From the NCBI RefSeq assembly GCF_000247815.1, contig NC_021678.1, positions 28,064,451 to 28,128,450 of the forward strand: 64,000 nucleotides of DNA. Direction: 5' to 3'. This DNA is from Ficedula albicollis (Eukaryota > Chordata > Aves > Passeriformes > Muscicapidae). Numbering within the stretch: position 1 is the first letter of the stretch; every line of letters begins with the position of its first letter. This document shows, in pieces, positions 50,507 through 61,339 of the stretch. Both the position numbers and the translations under genes were made by a program. The notes beneath the pieces are model-generated. The model ran no database searches and had not been told where the DNA came from. It saw only the letters and a program-made list of their open reading frames with translations.

Positions 50507-51920
50507 TCTGGTTATTGCCAGCATGAGGTCAGAGTTTGCATCCTCCAGAGGAGCAGATATCCATGGAAGAGGCAGGAGGAGGAGTGTGGTCACTTCCTGC
50601 ACACCACAGGGCTGGAAAAGAAACACTCATGCAGACTCAGGCATCCAGGCTCTGCTAATTCCCATGCTGTCTCTGTGCCCAGCAGCCGCCAAGCGCTCGG
50701 TGACCTCCTTCCGCTCACCCCATTGATGCTGCGTGTTCATGGGCAGAGAGGAAGGCAGCAGTTTGGCCAAGCACAAAGACAAAGAGGAGGGGGAGGGAAC
50801 TTGACAAGAACCCCAGCCTCTGCTGTCACTGTGCCAAAAGCAGGCAGAGAATGGGAGCCACAACCAGGGTGGTCAAGAAACGGAGCTGGCTGGCGATGGG
50901 TCAGTTGCAAATCACAGCAATCTCCAGGCAGCTCAGCCAAGAGGAGCTTGTCTTTGTGCTGGTTGTGTGGCTCTACATACCAGAAGCGTGGCTGTTCTTT
51001 TCTCTTGGGATAATGATTAGGTGGAGAAGCTCAAATATGTGCATGATATTCTTGGTGTTCCCAGCCAGGAAAAACAAAGCCCTGGAGAAGTGTGCTTGGT
51101 TTTAGAATTCTTTGCCTGGTTTTATTGCAGTGTAAATTGCTGACAGGTGTGTGAGATGCACCAGGTAGATGGCAGCGTGGAGTTGGCACCAGAGAGCTAT
51201 GGATTGCACTGAGGAATCAGGGTGTTGATTGAAATGGGTGGAAGTTGATGAGGACCCTTGGACAGGTGATGATGGAAACTCCTGTTACCCTTTGCCCCAG
51301 CTTATTCAGTCGACAGGAAGATGGTGGTGGCAAGTAAAGAGTGGAACATCAACATTAAACTGTGTTGTTGTCACACCTACAGATGGGATAATAACTAGTC
51401 GTGTGGTTTGCAACCCAGTTTCCATGAATTACATTTCTGAGCAGTACAATAGATACCCCCTGTTCCTCAATTGCTGTCTGAAACATGATATATTTTCCAT
51501 GAACTCCCACGTAAATGGGTTTTTTTGGTGACAGATTGCATGTTAAAGCACTGGAAGATGAAAGCTCCAAATATTTGCTTTAGAAAAACACAGTGAAAGA
51601 TTCTCTCATCCTCCTTACTCAAACTGCATCAGCCAGAATTCCATTAACAAAAATGACTCTCTGTAGTTAAACTTATTGGCACCCCCTGGGCATCATTAAG
51701 GCTCCTTCTTTCCCTCTCTGTCTTTTCCAGGGGAAGAGGCATATAGCTAATGTAGGACACTGGTGGCTTGTGCCTGAATCCCACTTAATATGGTGGGATG
51801 AGTCTCTTCAGCAGAGCAGAGAAGCAGCCCCTTCCTTAGCCCCCAGCTACTCGAGTTAGGGGCTTCAGAAAGTCAAAAGTGGCTTCAATAATTAAAAGGC
51901 GTCTCGGAATTATGCTGCAC
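50507..51920. other. Intronic sequence, no gene seen
   Basis: Single-copy intron after the minisatellite. Frames at 50675-51013 and 51229-51531 show no recognisable product. Confidence 0.5.
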
Positions 51921-51924
51921 CAAC

Positions 51925-52015
51925 TCTCTGTGACCTTGGAGCAAAACCCACCTCTCTCCATGCCTCAGTTCTCATACCCAGGCGATAGAATTAGGTAATG
52001 CTTGTGAGTATCACA
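51925..52015 (+). mobile_element. Probable MIR-type SINE fragment
   Basis: TCTCTGTGACCTTGGAGCAA, then CCTCTCTCCATGCCTCAGTT and CTCATACCCAGGCGATAGAA, followed by TTAGGTAATG, parallels the conserved MIR core in sense orientation. It is short and diverged; a chance match is less likely than a relic, but the family is not certain. Confidence 0.6.
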
Positions 52016-55000
52016 CTTGCCAAAAATAAGCTATATCATTGGTGACAGAGAGTATGGCTGGTTTTAAACCTACTGTGAATTTGCTCCATGATCTCCGAGG
52101 AGAAGGGTCAGCTCTGGTGAGGCAGGCTGATGCTGCCCCATGGATGTGCTTTAGGAAATGGGAATTTGGGGCGCTCCTGACATCCCACATATGAAAATAC
52201 ATCTCACCAGTAGCTGGATATTGACAGGAAACTAAGTTGTTTCAGAGGACATCTTCCTTTTTGCTCCTGCTTTCTGTAGGGCCTCACTATCTAAGCCACA
52301 AGCCATCCTGCCAGGGATACATGGTTTGGATTGACAGCTCCTGATACACTTACTGCACTTTCATTTTCATCTGCCTGCTTCATTCAGGCCTTGCCTCAAA
52401 AACAGATACTGGATTCTGGATGTCTGATTGGACTTGGCAAAAGGCAGGTGCTTTGGAGCTGGCATTTTGAGGGTGTGAGTGGGAGCCTGAGGAAGTGCAG
52501 GGAAGGACCTCCTGCTCCTCCCTGCATGGTCCATCCCTGCACGCCAGCAGTGGTGAGTCATTTGCAGATATCCACACCCACATCCGAAACCATGAAGGGT
52601 CTGGCAGGTTTGATAAAATAATATGTAGAAGACTTTGACCAGTGTTTTCTGGGTTTTAAAATTCAGAACTTGATACACAATACACAGCACTTAACAAAGT
52701 GAATGGTGAATGTGAGCGTTTGTCCTCTAGTACATGGGTACACACAAATGTGTACTTGTGCAATGTCAAAGGAAAGGAGGAAAAAACCCAGAATACAGTG
52801 GCTTTGCATTTGCTCCATATACATGGTTGCTGATAAAAGCTCTTACTGCTCCTCTCGCAAATAATCACTTTTTCAGCTCAGCTGACAGCATGTTAGTTGC
52901 TGTGCAGATGACTACAGCATTTACCCAAAAAACTATTAATTTGGTTTTGAGGCTTATGTGCTGTATTTATAATAAGGCAAATTTCATTTCTGGAGACAGG
53001 AGAATCATTCTTCAAGCCAAAGCACTTGCTTTGAGTGAATTTTAGCTGCTGTTCTAAGGTTATAAGAATGTGGAGATACTTACAACAAAATAAAACATGT
53101 CACTGGATTATTATTGACCATTTTTGATAATTAGACATTGTTTAGTTTTACTTTCTGATAGATAGAGGGATCCTGGATGCATTTTCCTGCATTTTGTTGG
53201 GGATCAGTGCGACTGTGTGCATGGAGCAGCTCTCAGAATAATTCCTGTTTCTACTCCAGCTCTATTCTACTAGAATAGGTGCTGAGCTTCAGTGAAAAAC
53301 TTTTGCAATGTTATACAGTGGTCTCCTGGCACTCATAGGTCTTGCATTTCAGTACAAGTTAGGGTTGGAATTGAAACTTGGGTTTGAGTGCAGTATTGGT
53401 GCAATGTTTTGGTAGGCAAAAGATTTTTTTTCCTTCCACTCAGTAACACTTTTGTCATTGAGCATCTTGAATAAGTTTGTAGAAGAGGTGTAAGTGTTAA
53501 AGTAGCTTCATGTCCTAGAGCTAGGTAGTGGTAGAGCTAGGACATAGAAACACTGTCCTGGTACATCTCAGCTCACCATTCTGAACAGCTACTACATATT
53601 TTTCTATGCATAATTCTTTATTTATTTAATTTTAATTGAGTTCTTGGGTTAGTGCCCTCTTAGCCAGCTATTGGCTTATGGCTCTTTAGTTTAAGTAGGT
53701 CTGATGCCTGTGTTTGAAAGGTGTTTGTGCATAAATCCTTTCAGGGTGGTAGAAATTATGAATGGGAATAGTCATCATCTTGTTTAATGGTAGCTTTTTT
53801 CTGAATAGTGGGACTATCTGCTGGATTAACATCTTCAGTGTGAGTATCTAATGGCTACAGAGGTCACTTCCTCCTCTGCAGATCAGTAGATGAATTGGAG
53901 AATTTCATCACTTCTGTCCACAATTCCGTCATCTGGGGAAAGGGTCTTCCTTAATGATTTGATTTTGGCTTTGTTGGGGTAGTTCATTCAATTAGTGATT
54001 TTTTGAGGTGGGTTTTATTAGGTTTCTATTTTTGAATTTAACTTCTGGTGAGCAAGGCCTGTGACTGGAGAGGTGCCCCTTTGCTGGAAGCTGCAGGGTC
54101 CTGTGAGACTCCCAAAACCAGAAGTCAGCATCACACTGGTGACAACCTTCTCCCTCTGTGCCTGAAGTTGTGGTCACAAGTGGAAGGAGGGATGGAGAAG
54201 GGAGTGAGGGGAGGAAGGAGTCATCCCTGCTGGACCATGCTGCTGTATCCCGCTGTGTCTGTGTAGTAAGAGGATGAGGTGGCTGTGCAGCAGCATCAGG
54301 TATGGCAAAACACCCCACCCTGCTGGGGTGTCAGCTGCAGGAACTAATCCATTTCTGCATGTGCTGGAGTGGGTAGATGCTAAAATTGGATGAGACCTTG
54401 CGAATTCTCCCAATTCTGTTACCAGTTTCTGGTGAGCATGCTGAGAGCACAACTCTACCACCATGGCTTTTTAGACCAGGATCATTGGCATCTCCTTTGC
54501 AGCCCTCCTGGCAAGTCCAAGGATGCATTAAACATGTATTTACACTCTGGAAAGCAAGCTGTGGCAGTCTGGAATATTTTTCTTCAGACTTCTTATATTT
54601 CTGCATGAGCTTTGATTGTCAGTTCTCCTGCACACATCCATCTGGGCTGAGTCAGGATGTCATCTGTGCAGATATTCTGGGATGCTGGGGCTGCTGTGAT
54701 GGTGCCTTGAAAGAAAACTCTCCTGCTGGTAGTACCCAGCCAGCAAGAAGGTGCCAAGAGAGCAAAAATAAAAGGAGGCAAGGCTGGACTGTGTCTTGGC
54801 TTTGCCTGTGTGGCCACAAGAGAGATGCACAGCAGGGAGAGAAACCACTGTTAGCAGAGTCTGGGCTGGAGGAATGCTTCCCAGAAGTGCTGCCCCTGAA
54901 GGGCTCCCTGACTGGGCATCAGGGCTGGCTGTGGCCATCTTCCTCCAGCTTGAGCTGTTATATCTGCTTCTGGATTAGCTCCTCATGTTAGGAAAGCATT

Positions 55001-57648
55001 CATCATCCAAACAGGGCCATGGGAAGGTTTTAAGTTGTTCACATGGCTTGTCCTCAGTCATGGTGGTGAAAAATAGCATTGCATGAGGAAGGAGGTATGG
55101 AGGGGCATTAAAGAGGAGCCTGGTATTGCAGTGCTTGGGAGCTGCTGTGTCAGTTCTGCATGGAGCAGTCACATCAAGTTGTGCCTGGTTTGGGTTAGAG
55201 CAGCCCAGGACAGAGGCACAAGGGTCAGTCCAGGCGTCTGGGACCCCTGAGCCCATCCTCCTGCTCTGCAGATGTCACCCCAGCTCACACTGTGACTGCC
55301 CATGCACCACCCTCTCCCTCATTCCAGCAGCTGTCTCCATATCTGAGATGCAGAGGTGGCAAATCAGTCCCAAAAATGGCCATTTTGGGGTCAGATGATG
55401 CTCCTCCAATAGTTTTAAGCCACCACCATTTATTGTTTGTCTTGGATAAATACCAAGACCTGGTGGGTTTGCTGGTTGAAGGTCCATGCTGCAGCCCTGT
55501 GCCTGCATTGATGTAGCAGCTCTTGCTGCAGATTTGTAGGATGGTCTTGTGGGGAGCACTTAAGCAATGTGGTTAGAAAGATACTGGTTAAAAAGCTAAC
55601 TTACAGAAAGCCCCAAATGGTTGGCAGTTTCCAGCCAGGAAGGACAGATAATCCTGTAATTTGCAGACACCGCAGGGAGTACAAACCATGAGTTTCAGTG
55701 CCTTGACCCGGGAGCTGGCACTGAAGCTGCATGGCCTGGCCTGGCCCTCCATCAGGCAGGAGAGAATGTGGAGCAGGATGGGTGCTAGCTCTGGTGGTGA
55801 CCTTAAACCACTGCCAGTGTGCTGGGGAGCAGAGTGCTGCAGTCCATACATGGGCACATGTTGTCTTCTGCCATCTCAGTGGAGGTATCAGCCCCCAGGA
55901 GAGGGGTAGGAGTGACAACCTCTTAAATCAGCCAATGTCAATTGGGTTAGAGCTGGGGCTCTCTGCTCTACAGGGTGTTTAATTGATATTATTTGATGCT
56001 TTCAAGAAACCTAACAGAATCCTTTTCTCTCCTTTTCCCCATACTAGTAAATGGAGACTATGCTTTGTAGAGGTACCCACCACACTCTGAATTCAGACTC
56101 CTCTGCAACAGAAGTGATTTTAAAAAGGTGGGGAAAAAAAGCAAGGAAAAAAAAAAGCCACACATGAAGCAGTCTTGCCCTTAACTCTGGATTTGCCAGC
56201 TGCAGAGCAGAAAGAGAGTTCTTCTTTAACATTTTGCAGTTGTAAAATTATGAAGACGTAATTGCTCATTGGTTTTCAAACTTGCAGTTCACCTTTAGGA
56301 AACAGAGTTGCTCTTCTCATGTGAATTCCCCCAGTAACTGGGACAGGGAAAGGCACTGAAGGTTGAAGGGAGTGAGATGGTGCAGTTGTTTCTGGATGGA
56401 GCTTTTTCCAGGGTTTGCCCTTCAGCTGGCAGCTGGAGGGGGCAGCAGGGCTGGTGCCCCTGTTCCGGTCTGAGGCATCCATGGGGCTCTGTCTTTGCAA
56501 AAAGACACCAAAGTCCTCCCTGACCCTGGAGAGTCTCTGAGGAGCCTGCACGATGCTGGGGCAGGCAGCGAGGGCTGGAGCAGCTGCTCAGGGGTGTGTG
56601 GGTGCTGGCAGGGCAGTGAGGGGGCTCTGGTGTCCCTGTGAGCACGGTGGCACTCTTGTTTTCCAGAGTGAGGGATGTGGAGGGGCTCAGCAGGACGGGC
56701 TGAGCGTGCTCCATCTCCTCAGCAGCAGCCATAAAGGAAGAAGCTTGCAGGAGCAATTAGTTTGAATTTTAGGGTGAGGGTGTGACACAGTCTTGGTCAC
56801 CCAGGGTGTCCCTCCAGGTGACAACACATATGCCTGTAGTCCAGCTGTGGCTGTTGCCTCCTGTGCTTGTTCTTGTGAGAGACATCATCCCCACATTTAC
56901 CTCTGCTCGTTCCTCACCTTACAGCCCACTAGCTGTGACTTGTCTCTCCCAAAGCCATTTTCCCAGTAGCACCTGAAGACACAGTTTTTAAATTTTATGT
57001 CTATTTTTATCACCCTAGCAGAGGTCTGCCAATCACCATTGACTAGGAGACAGAGTTGCTAATTGTGGGGGGCTAAATTAGGGTGCTTGTGTATGGCTAT
57101 AGGTACACCTTTGCTAGCCAGCAGCTACCTCTACCTATATATTGATTTTAGAAACCTGACTGCTTACTTGGTAAGGAGAATTCCTGTTATTAGCAAAAGT
57201 TTTTCACAGGCAGGATTCCTTCTCCTTTTTAGAAAAATTGTATCTACAAAGCCCGTTCAAGGGGAAGGCGTTTGGTTTTAAACTCCCCCCTGCAGTATTT
57301 GAAATCTGTCAGGTCTGCAAACCTGTAAAAATGGGTATTGAATACAAGCAGAAGTGAAAATAAGTTGGTTTGTACTGCATGAACTGCAGAGCTTAAACTA
57401 AGCAGAAGAAAAATACTTTTTCTGATACAAATTGTGATAGTGATACAGGCCGGGTCTGCTCTGAAGAGTTTTGCCAACACATCTACATTGGTCAAGGATA
57501 TTGATGAAGTGTGTGCTTGGTTTGGGTTTTTTTTTTTTCACACTGCTGTAGCTGTTCAGGGCAAAATCCCTGGTGATTCCATAAATGCAATTATGCCAGC
57601 AAAACTGTGCTTTTGATGATATGGTTGATTTTGCTCACTGGAGGGCAA
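52016..57648. other. Intronic sequence, no gene seen
   Basis: Single-copy intron. An imperfect inverted repeat TGTCCTAG...CTAGGACA lies at about 53512-53544. Frames at 54377-54991 (204 residues), 55588-55918 and 56295-56756 (153 residues) are in G/C-richer stretches and show no domains, so they are treated as chance. Confidence 0.5.
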
Positions 57649-59463
57649 AGCGTTGTGAAGCCATGCTGGCTAAAGCTTGCTTTCTCCAGTTTAAATTGCG
57701 TGTGCTCCAAGGGTATAGTCTGACAAGCTTTTCTTTCAGTGCCCATGCCAGCTTCAGCAGTCACCCCCCTATGCAGATTGTCTCTGGGATATGGTTTTGC
57801 ACTCTGGCTGATACAGCAGAAGCAGCTGAAGGGAATCGCCTCACCATGGCTCTGCTGCATTTCTCCCTACCCACTGCTGGTGTTTCTGACTCCTGTTAGC
57901 TACCTCAGAAAGCTGTAGTGGTAGATAACTTGGCAGAGGAGATCTTATTTTTTTATTTTTTCATCTTTTTTGGGTTTTTTGTCCCAGCGTGTCGATTCAT
58001 CTTCCCAAACTGTTTCACGGTGGGATCAGACGAGCTGTGGTGTGAACCACAGAGACCCACTCAAGTGGGTTATAAACCATGCTCCCATCTGCTCTGCCAT
58101 GGTTGGGAGACCAAATCAGAGAAGGGCTCTGGGTTAAAAATAACCACTCTCAAAGCACTCGGGCTGGTGGCCCTGGCTGGGGTCAGTCCCACTGTCCACT
58201 CGCCGCGTGTGCTGGCCACCAGCTGCGCAAGATGCAGGGCGAGACACGGGAGAGCAGCCGGCGTGGCCTGACCTGGCGCGGCTGCCGGCAGAAACACGAG
58301 ACCAGTTAAGGTTTTAGAGTGCTTAACTCACTGGCAGAGCGCTGCTGGAGCAGGTCTATACTGGGAATGTCTCGCACCACAGTCTAGGAATGCTGGATTA
58401 GCCTTAATAGTCTCCGCAGCGCAGATGGAGCTTGTGCCGTTGGAGCTGCATTTTTGTGGTTTCACGCAGCCCATCTCAGAGTCAGACAGGGCACACAAGC
58501 GTGTCCTTGCAGGTGGAGGGATTTCTACCAGATCAGCTGTAGGAAGAGTCATTCGTAGGTATTTTCTTTGTGGATATTTGAGCCTTCTCTGGGGCCCCAC
58601 AGCACCGGAGTCTGTTACGTAAATAGAAGGACACAAGGCTTTGCGTTGAGGACCATATTACAGGGTGAAGGTCTAAGACTGATTGAAATCAACAGCTTCC
58701 TCTTAAAACCCCATCTGTAAAAAAATAAAATATTTTCTTTTGCTCACACCAAGGAAGCAGAAAGTGAAGCTCAGGAGCTAATTAGACCAAATATCAGGAA
58801 TTGTTGATAAAATCTCAGGCTGGGGGCAACTCTGCCATGAGCATAATCTCTTGATATGCTAGAATTTTTAAATTTAATTTCTTTTTTCCAGGGTTTCTAA
58901 TTGTTTTTAAATTCAGTCTGTTAGTGAAGGCACATGAAAATTAAGTTTTTCTGTTTTTTGATAGCCTCCAGTATTTGAATACCTTCTTCTGTGAAATGCA
59001 AAGAGGAATGCTTTACTTTGTGTTCTGCCTGGTGTTGACTTTAAAAAAGTGTGCAAAATGCTGCCCTCAGGGAAAATGGGTTGCAAAGCTTCTCATTCTT
59101 AGTTGGGGCCAGGTTTCACCCAAGTATTCCCACTTCCCACATTTGCAAACCAAAAAATGCAGTTTAACCAAGAGCAGAGCTGTCAGGCAAGTGCTGGGCT
59201 GCAGTGTGGATCACCCAGTGCATCTAAGTTAAAGCACTGCTGCTGGCTGCGCTCTGCCCCGTGGGTCTGCTGGAGGGCTCCCATCCCACCCCAGGGCGAA
59301 GGGGCTTCCCCCCAGTTTCTGGGCTGTGAGAGGTTGGGAGGGTGTGGCAGTTCAGGTTGGATGCCAGCGCTCGAGGTTTCCTGACATCTGGTAGGGGAGC
59401 AGGGCAGGCAGCGGCGTGGCTGTGTCCTGCGCTGTGGTTGTTTCCTCCAGCAGAGCCCACGGG
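57649..59463. repeat. 1.8-kb tandem duplication, copy 1
   Basis: About 1,815 bases that recur at 59525-61339 with an offset of 1,876. The copy starts at AGCGTTGTGAAGCC and ends at CAGAGCCCACGGG. The only difference I saw is GGGCGAAGG near 59298 against GGGAGAAGG near 61174. The contents are ordinary intron with no exon recognised; the paired frames in both copies (for example 117 and 102 residues) are shadows of the same non-coding sequence. Either a very recent duplication or two haplotypes placed in tandem by the assembler. Confidence 0.95.
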
Positions 59464-59527
59464 GGGGGAGCAGGGCAGGCAGCAGCGTGGCTGCGTCCTG
59501 CGCTGTGGTTGTTTCCTCCAGCAGAGC
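59390..59527. repeat. 71-bp tandem repeat at the duplication junction
   Basis: A G/C-rich unit containing GCAGGGCAGGCAG and GCGCTGTGGTTGTTTCCTCC occurs at about 59390-59456 and again at 59461-59527 (offset 71). The two units differ by G/A and T/C at two CpG-type positions. A single such unit is present at the end of copy 2 (about 61266-61332). The second unit forms the bridge between the two 1.8-kb copies. Confidence 0.92.
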
Positions 59528-61339
59528 GTTGTGAAGCCATGCTGGCTAAAGCTTGCTTTCTCCAGTTTAAATTGCGTGTGCTCCAAGGGTATAGTCTGAC
59601 AAGCTTTTCTTTCAGTGCCCATGCCAGCTTCAGCAGTCACCCCCCTATGCAGATTGTCTCTGGGATATGGTTTTGCACTCTGGCTGATACAGCAGAAGCA
59701 GCTGAAGGGAATCGCCTCACCATGGCTCTGCTGCATTTCTCCCTACCCACTGCTGGTGTTTCTGACTCCTGTTAGCTACCTCAGAAAGCTGTAGTGGTAG
59801 ATAACTTGGCAGAGGAGATCTTATTTTTTTATTTTTTCATCTTTTTTGGGTTTTTTGTCCCAGCGTGTCGATTCATCTTCCCAAACTGTTTCACGGTGGG
59901 ATCAGACGAGCTGTGGTGTGAACCACAGAGACCCACTCAAGTGGGTTATAAACCATGCTCCCATCTGCTCTGCCATGGTTGGGAGACCAAATCAGAGAAG
60001 GGCTCTGGGTTAAAAATAACCACTCTCAAAGCACTCGGGCTGGTGGCCCTGGCTGGGGTCAGTCCCACTGTCCACTCGCCGCGTGTGCTGGCCACCAGCT
60101 GCGCAAGATGCAGGGCGAGACACGGGAGAGCAGCCGGCGTGGCCTGACCTGGCGCGGCTGCCGGCAGAAACACGAGACCAGTTAAGGTTTTAGAGTGCTT
60201 AACTCACTGGCAGAGCGCTGCTGGAGCAGGTCTATACTGGGAATGTCTCGCACCACAGTCTAGGAATGCTGGATTAGCCTTAATAGTCTCCGCAGCGCAG
60301 ATGGAGCTTGTGCCGTTGGAGCTGCATTTTTGTGGTTTCACGCAGCCCATCTCAGAGTCAGACAGGGCACACAAGCGTGTCCTTGCAGGTGGAGGGATTT
60401 CTACCAGATCAGCTGTAGGAAGAGTCATTCGTAGGTATTTTCTTTGTGGATATTTGAGCCTTCTCTGGGGCCCCACAGCACCGGAGTCTGTTACGTAAAT
60501 AGAAGGACACAAGGCTTTGCGTTGAGGACCATATTACAGGGTGAAGGTCTAAGACTGATTGAAATCAACAGCTTCCTCTTAAAACCCCATCTGTAAAAAA
60601 ATAAAATATTTTCTTTTGCTCACACCAAGGAAGCAGAAAGTGAAGCTCAGGAGCTAATTAGACCAAATATCAGGAATTGTTGATAAAATCTCAGGCTGGG
60701 GGCAACTCTGCCATGAGCATAATCTCTTGATATGCTAGAATTTTTAAATTTAATTTCTTTTTTCCAGGGTTTCTAATTGTTTTTAAATTCAGTCTGTTAG
60801 TGAAGGCACATGAAAATTAAGTTTTTCTGTTTTTTGATAGCCTCCAGTATTTGAATACCTTCTTCTGTGAAATGCAAAGAGGAATGCTTTACTTTGTGTT
60901 CTGCCTGGTGTTGACTTTAAAAAAGTGTGCAAAATGCTGCCCTCAGGGAAAATGGGTTGCAAAGCTTCTCATTCTTAGTTGGGGCCAGGTTTCACCCAAG
61001 TATTCCCACTTCCCACATTTGCAAACCAAAAAATGCAGTTTAACCAAGAGCAGAGCTGTCAGGCAAGTGCTGGGCTGCAGTGTGGATCACCCAGTGCATC
61101 TAAGTTAAAGCACTGCTGCTGGCTGCGCTCTGCCCCGTGGGTCTGCTGGAGGGCTCCCATCCCACCCCAGGGAGAAGGGGCTTCCCCCCAGTTTCTGGGC
61201 TGTGAGAGGTTGGGAGGGTGTGGCAGTTCAGGTTGGATGCCAGCGCTCGAGGTTTCCTGACATCTGGTAGGGGAGCAGGGCAGGCAGCGGCGTGGCTGTG
61301 TCCTGCGCTGTGGTTGTTTCCTCCAGCAGAGCCCACGGG
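59525..61339. repeat. 1.8-kb tandem duplication, copy 2
   Basis: Second copy of 57649-59463. It is entered through the junction CAGAGCGTTGTGAAG and left at CCCACGGG/CTGGGAAC, where unique sequence resumes. Near-identity to copy 1 means either duplication very recently or false duplication. Confidence 0.95.

Noticed and set aside
49453..50726. Repeat proteins of 408 (+) and 347 (-) residues
   Set aside because: They are created by a 27-bp minisatellite without stops. Neither has a start context, splice sites or a non-repeat domain.
53512..53544. Short inverted repeat TGTCCTAG/CTAGGACA
   Set aside because: Arms of only about 8 bases with a long loop are expected by chance in 64 kb.
54377..54991. 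204-residue open frame
   Set aside because: The longest non-repeat frame in the window, but it shows no motif and overlaps similar-quality frames on the other strand.
57918..60147. Two identical 117-residue frames that look like a gene pair
   Set aside because: They are the same non-coding sequence in the two copies of the 1.8-kb duplication.
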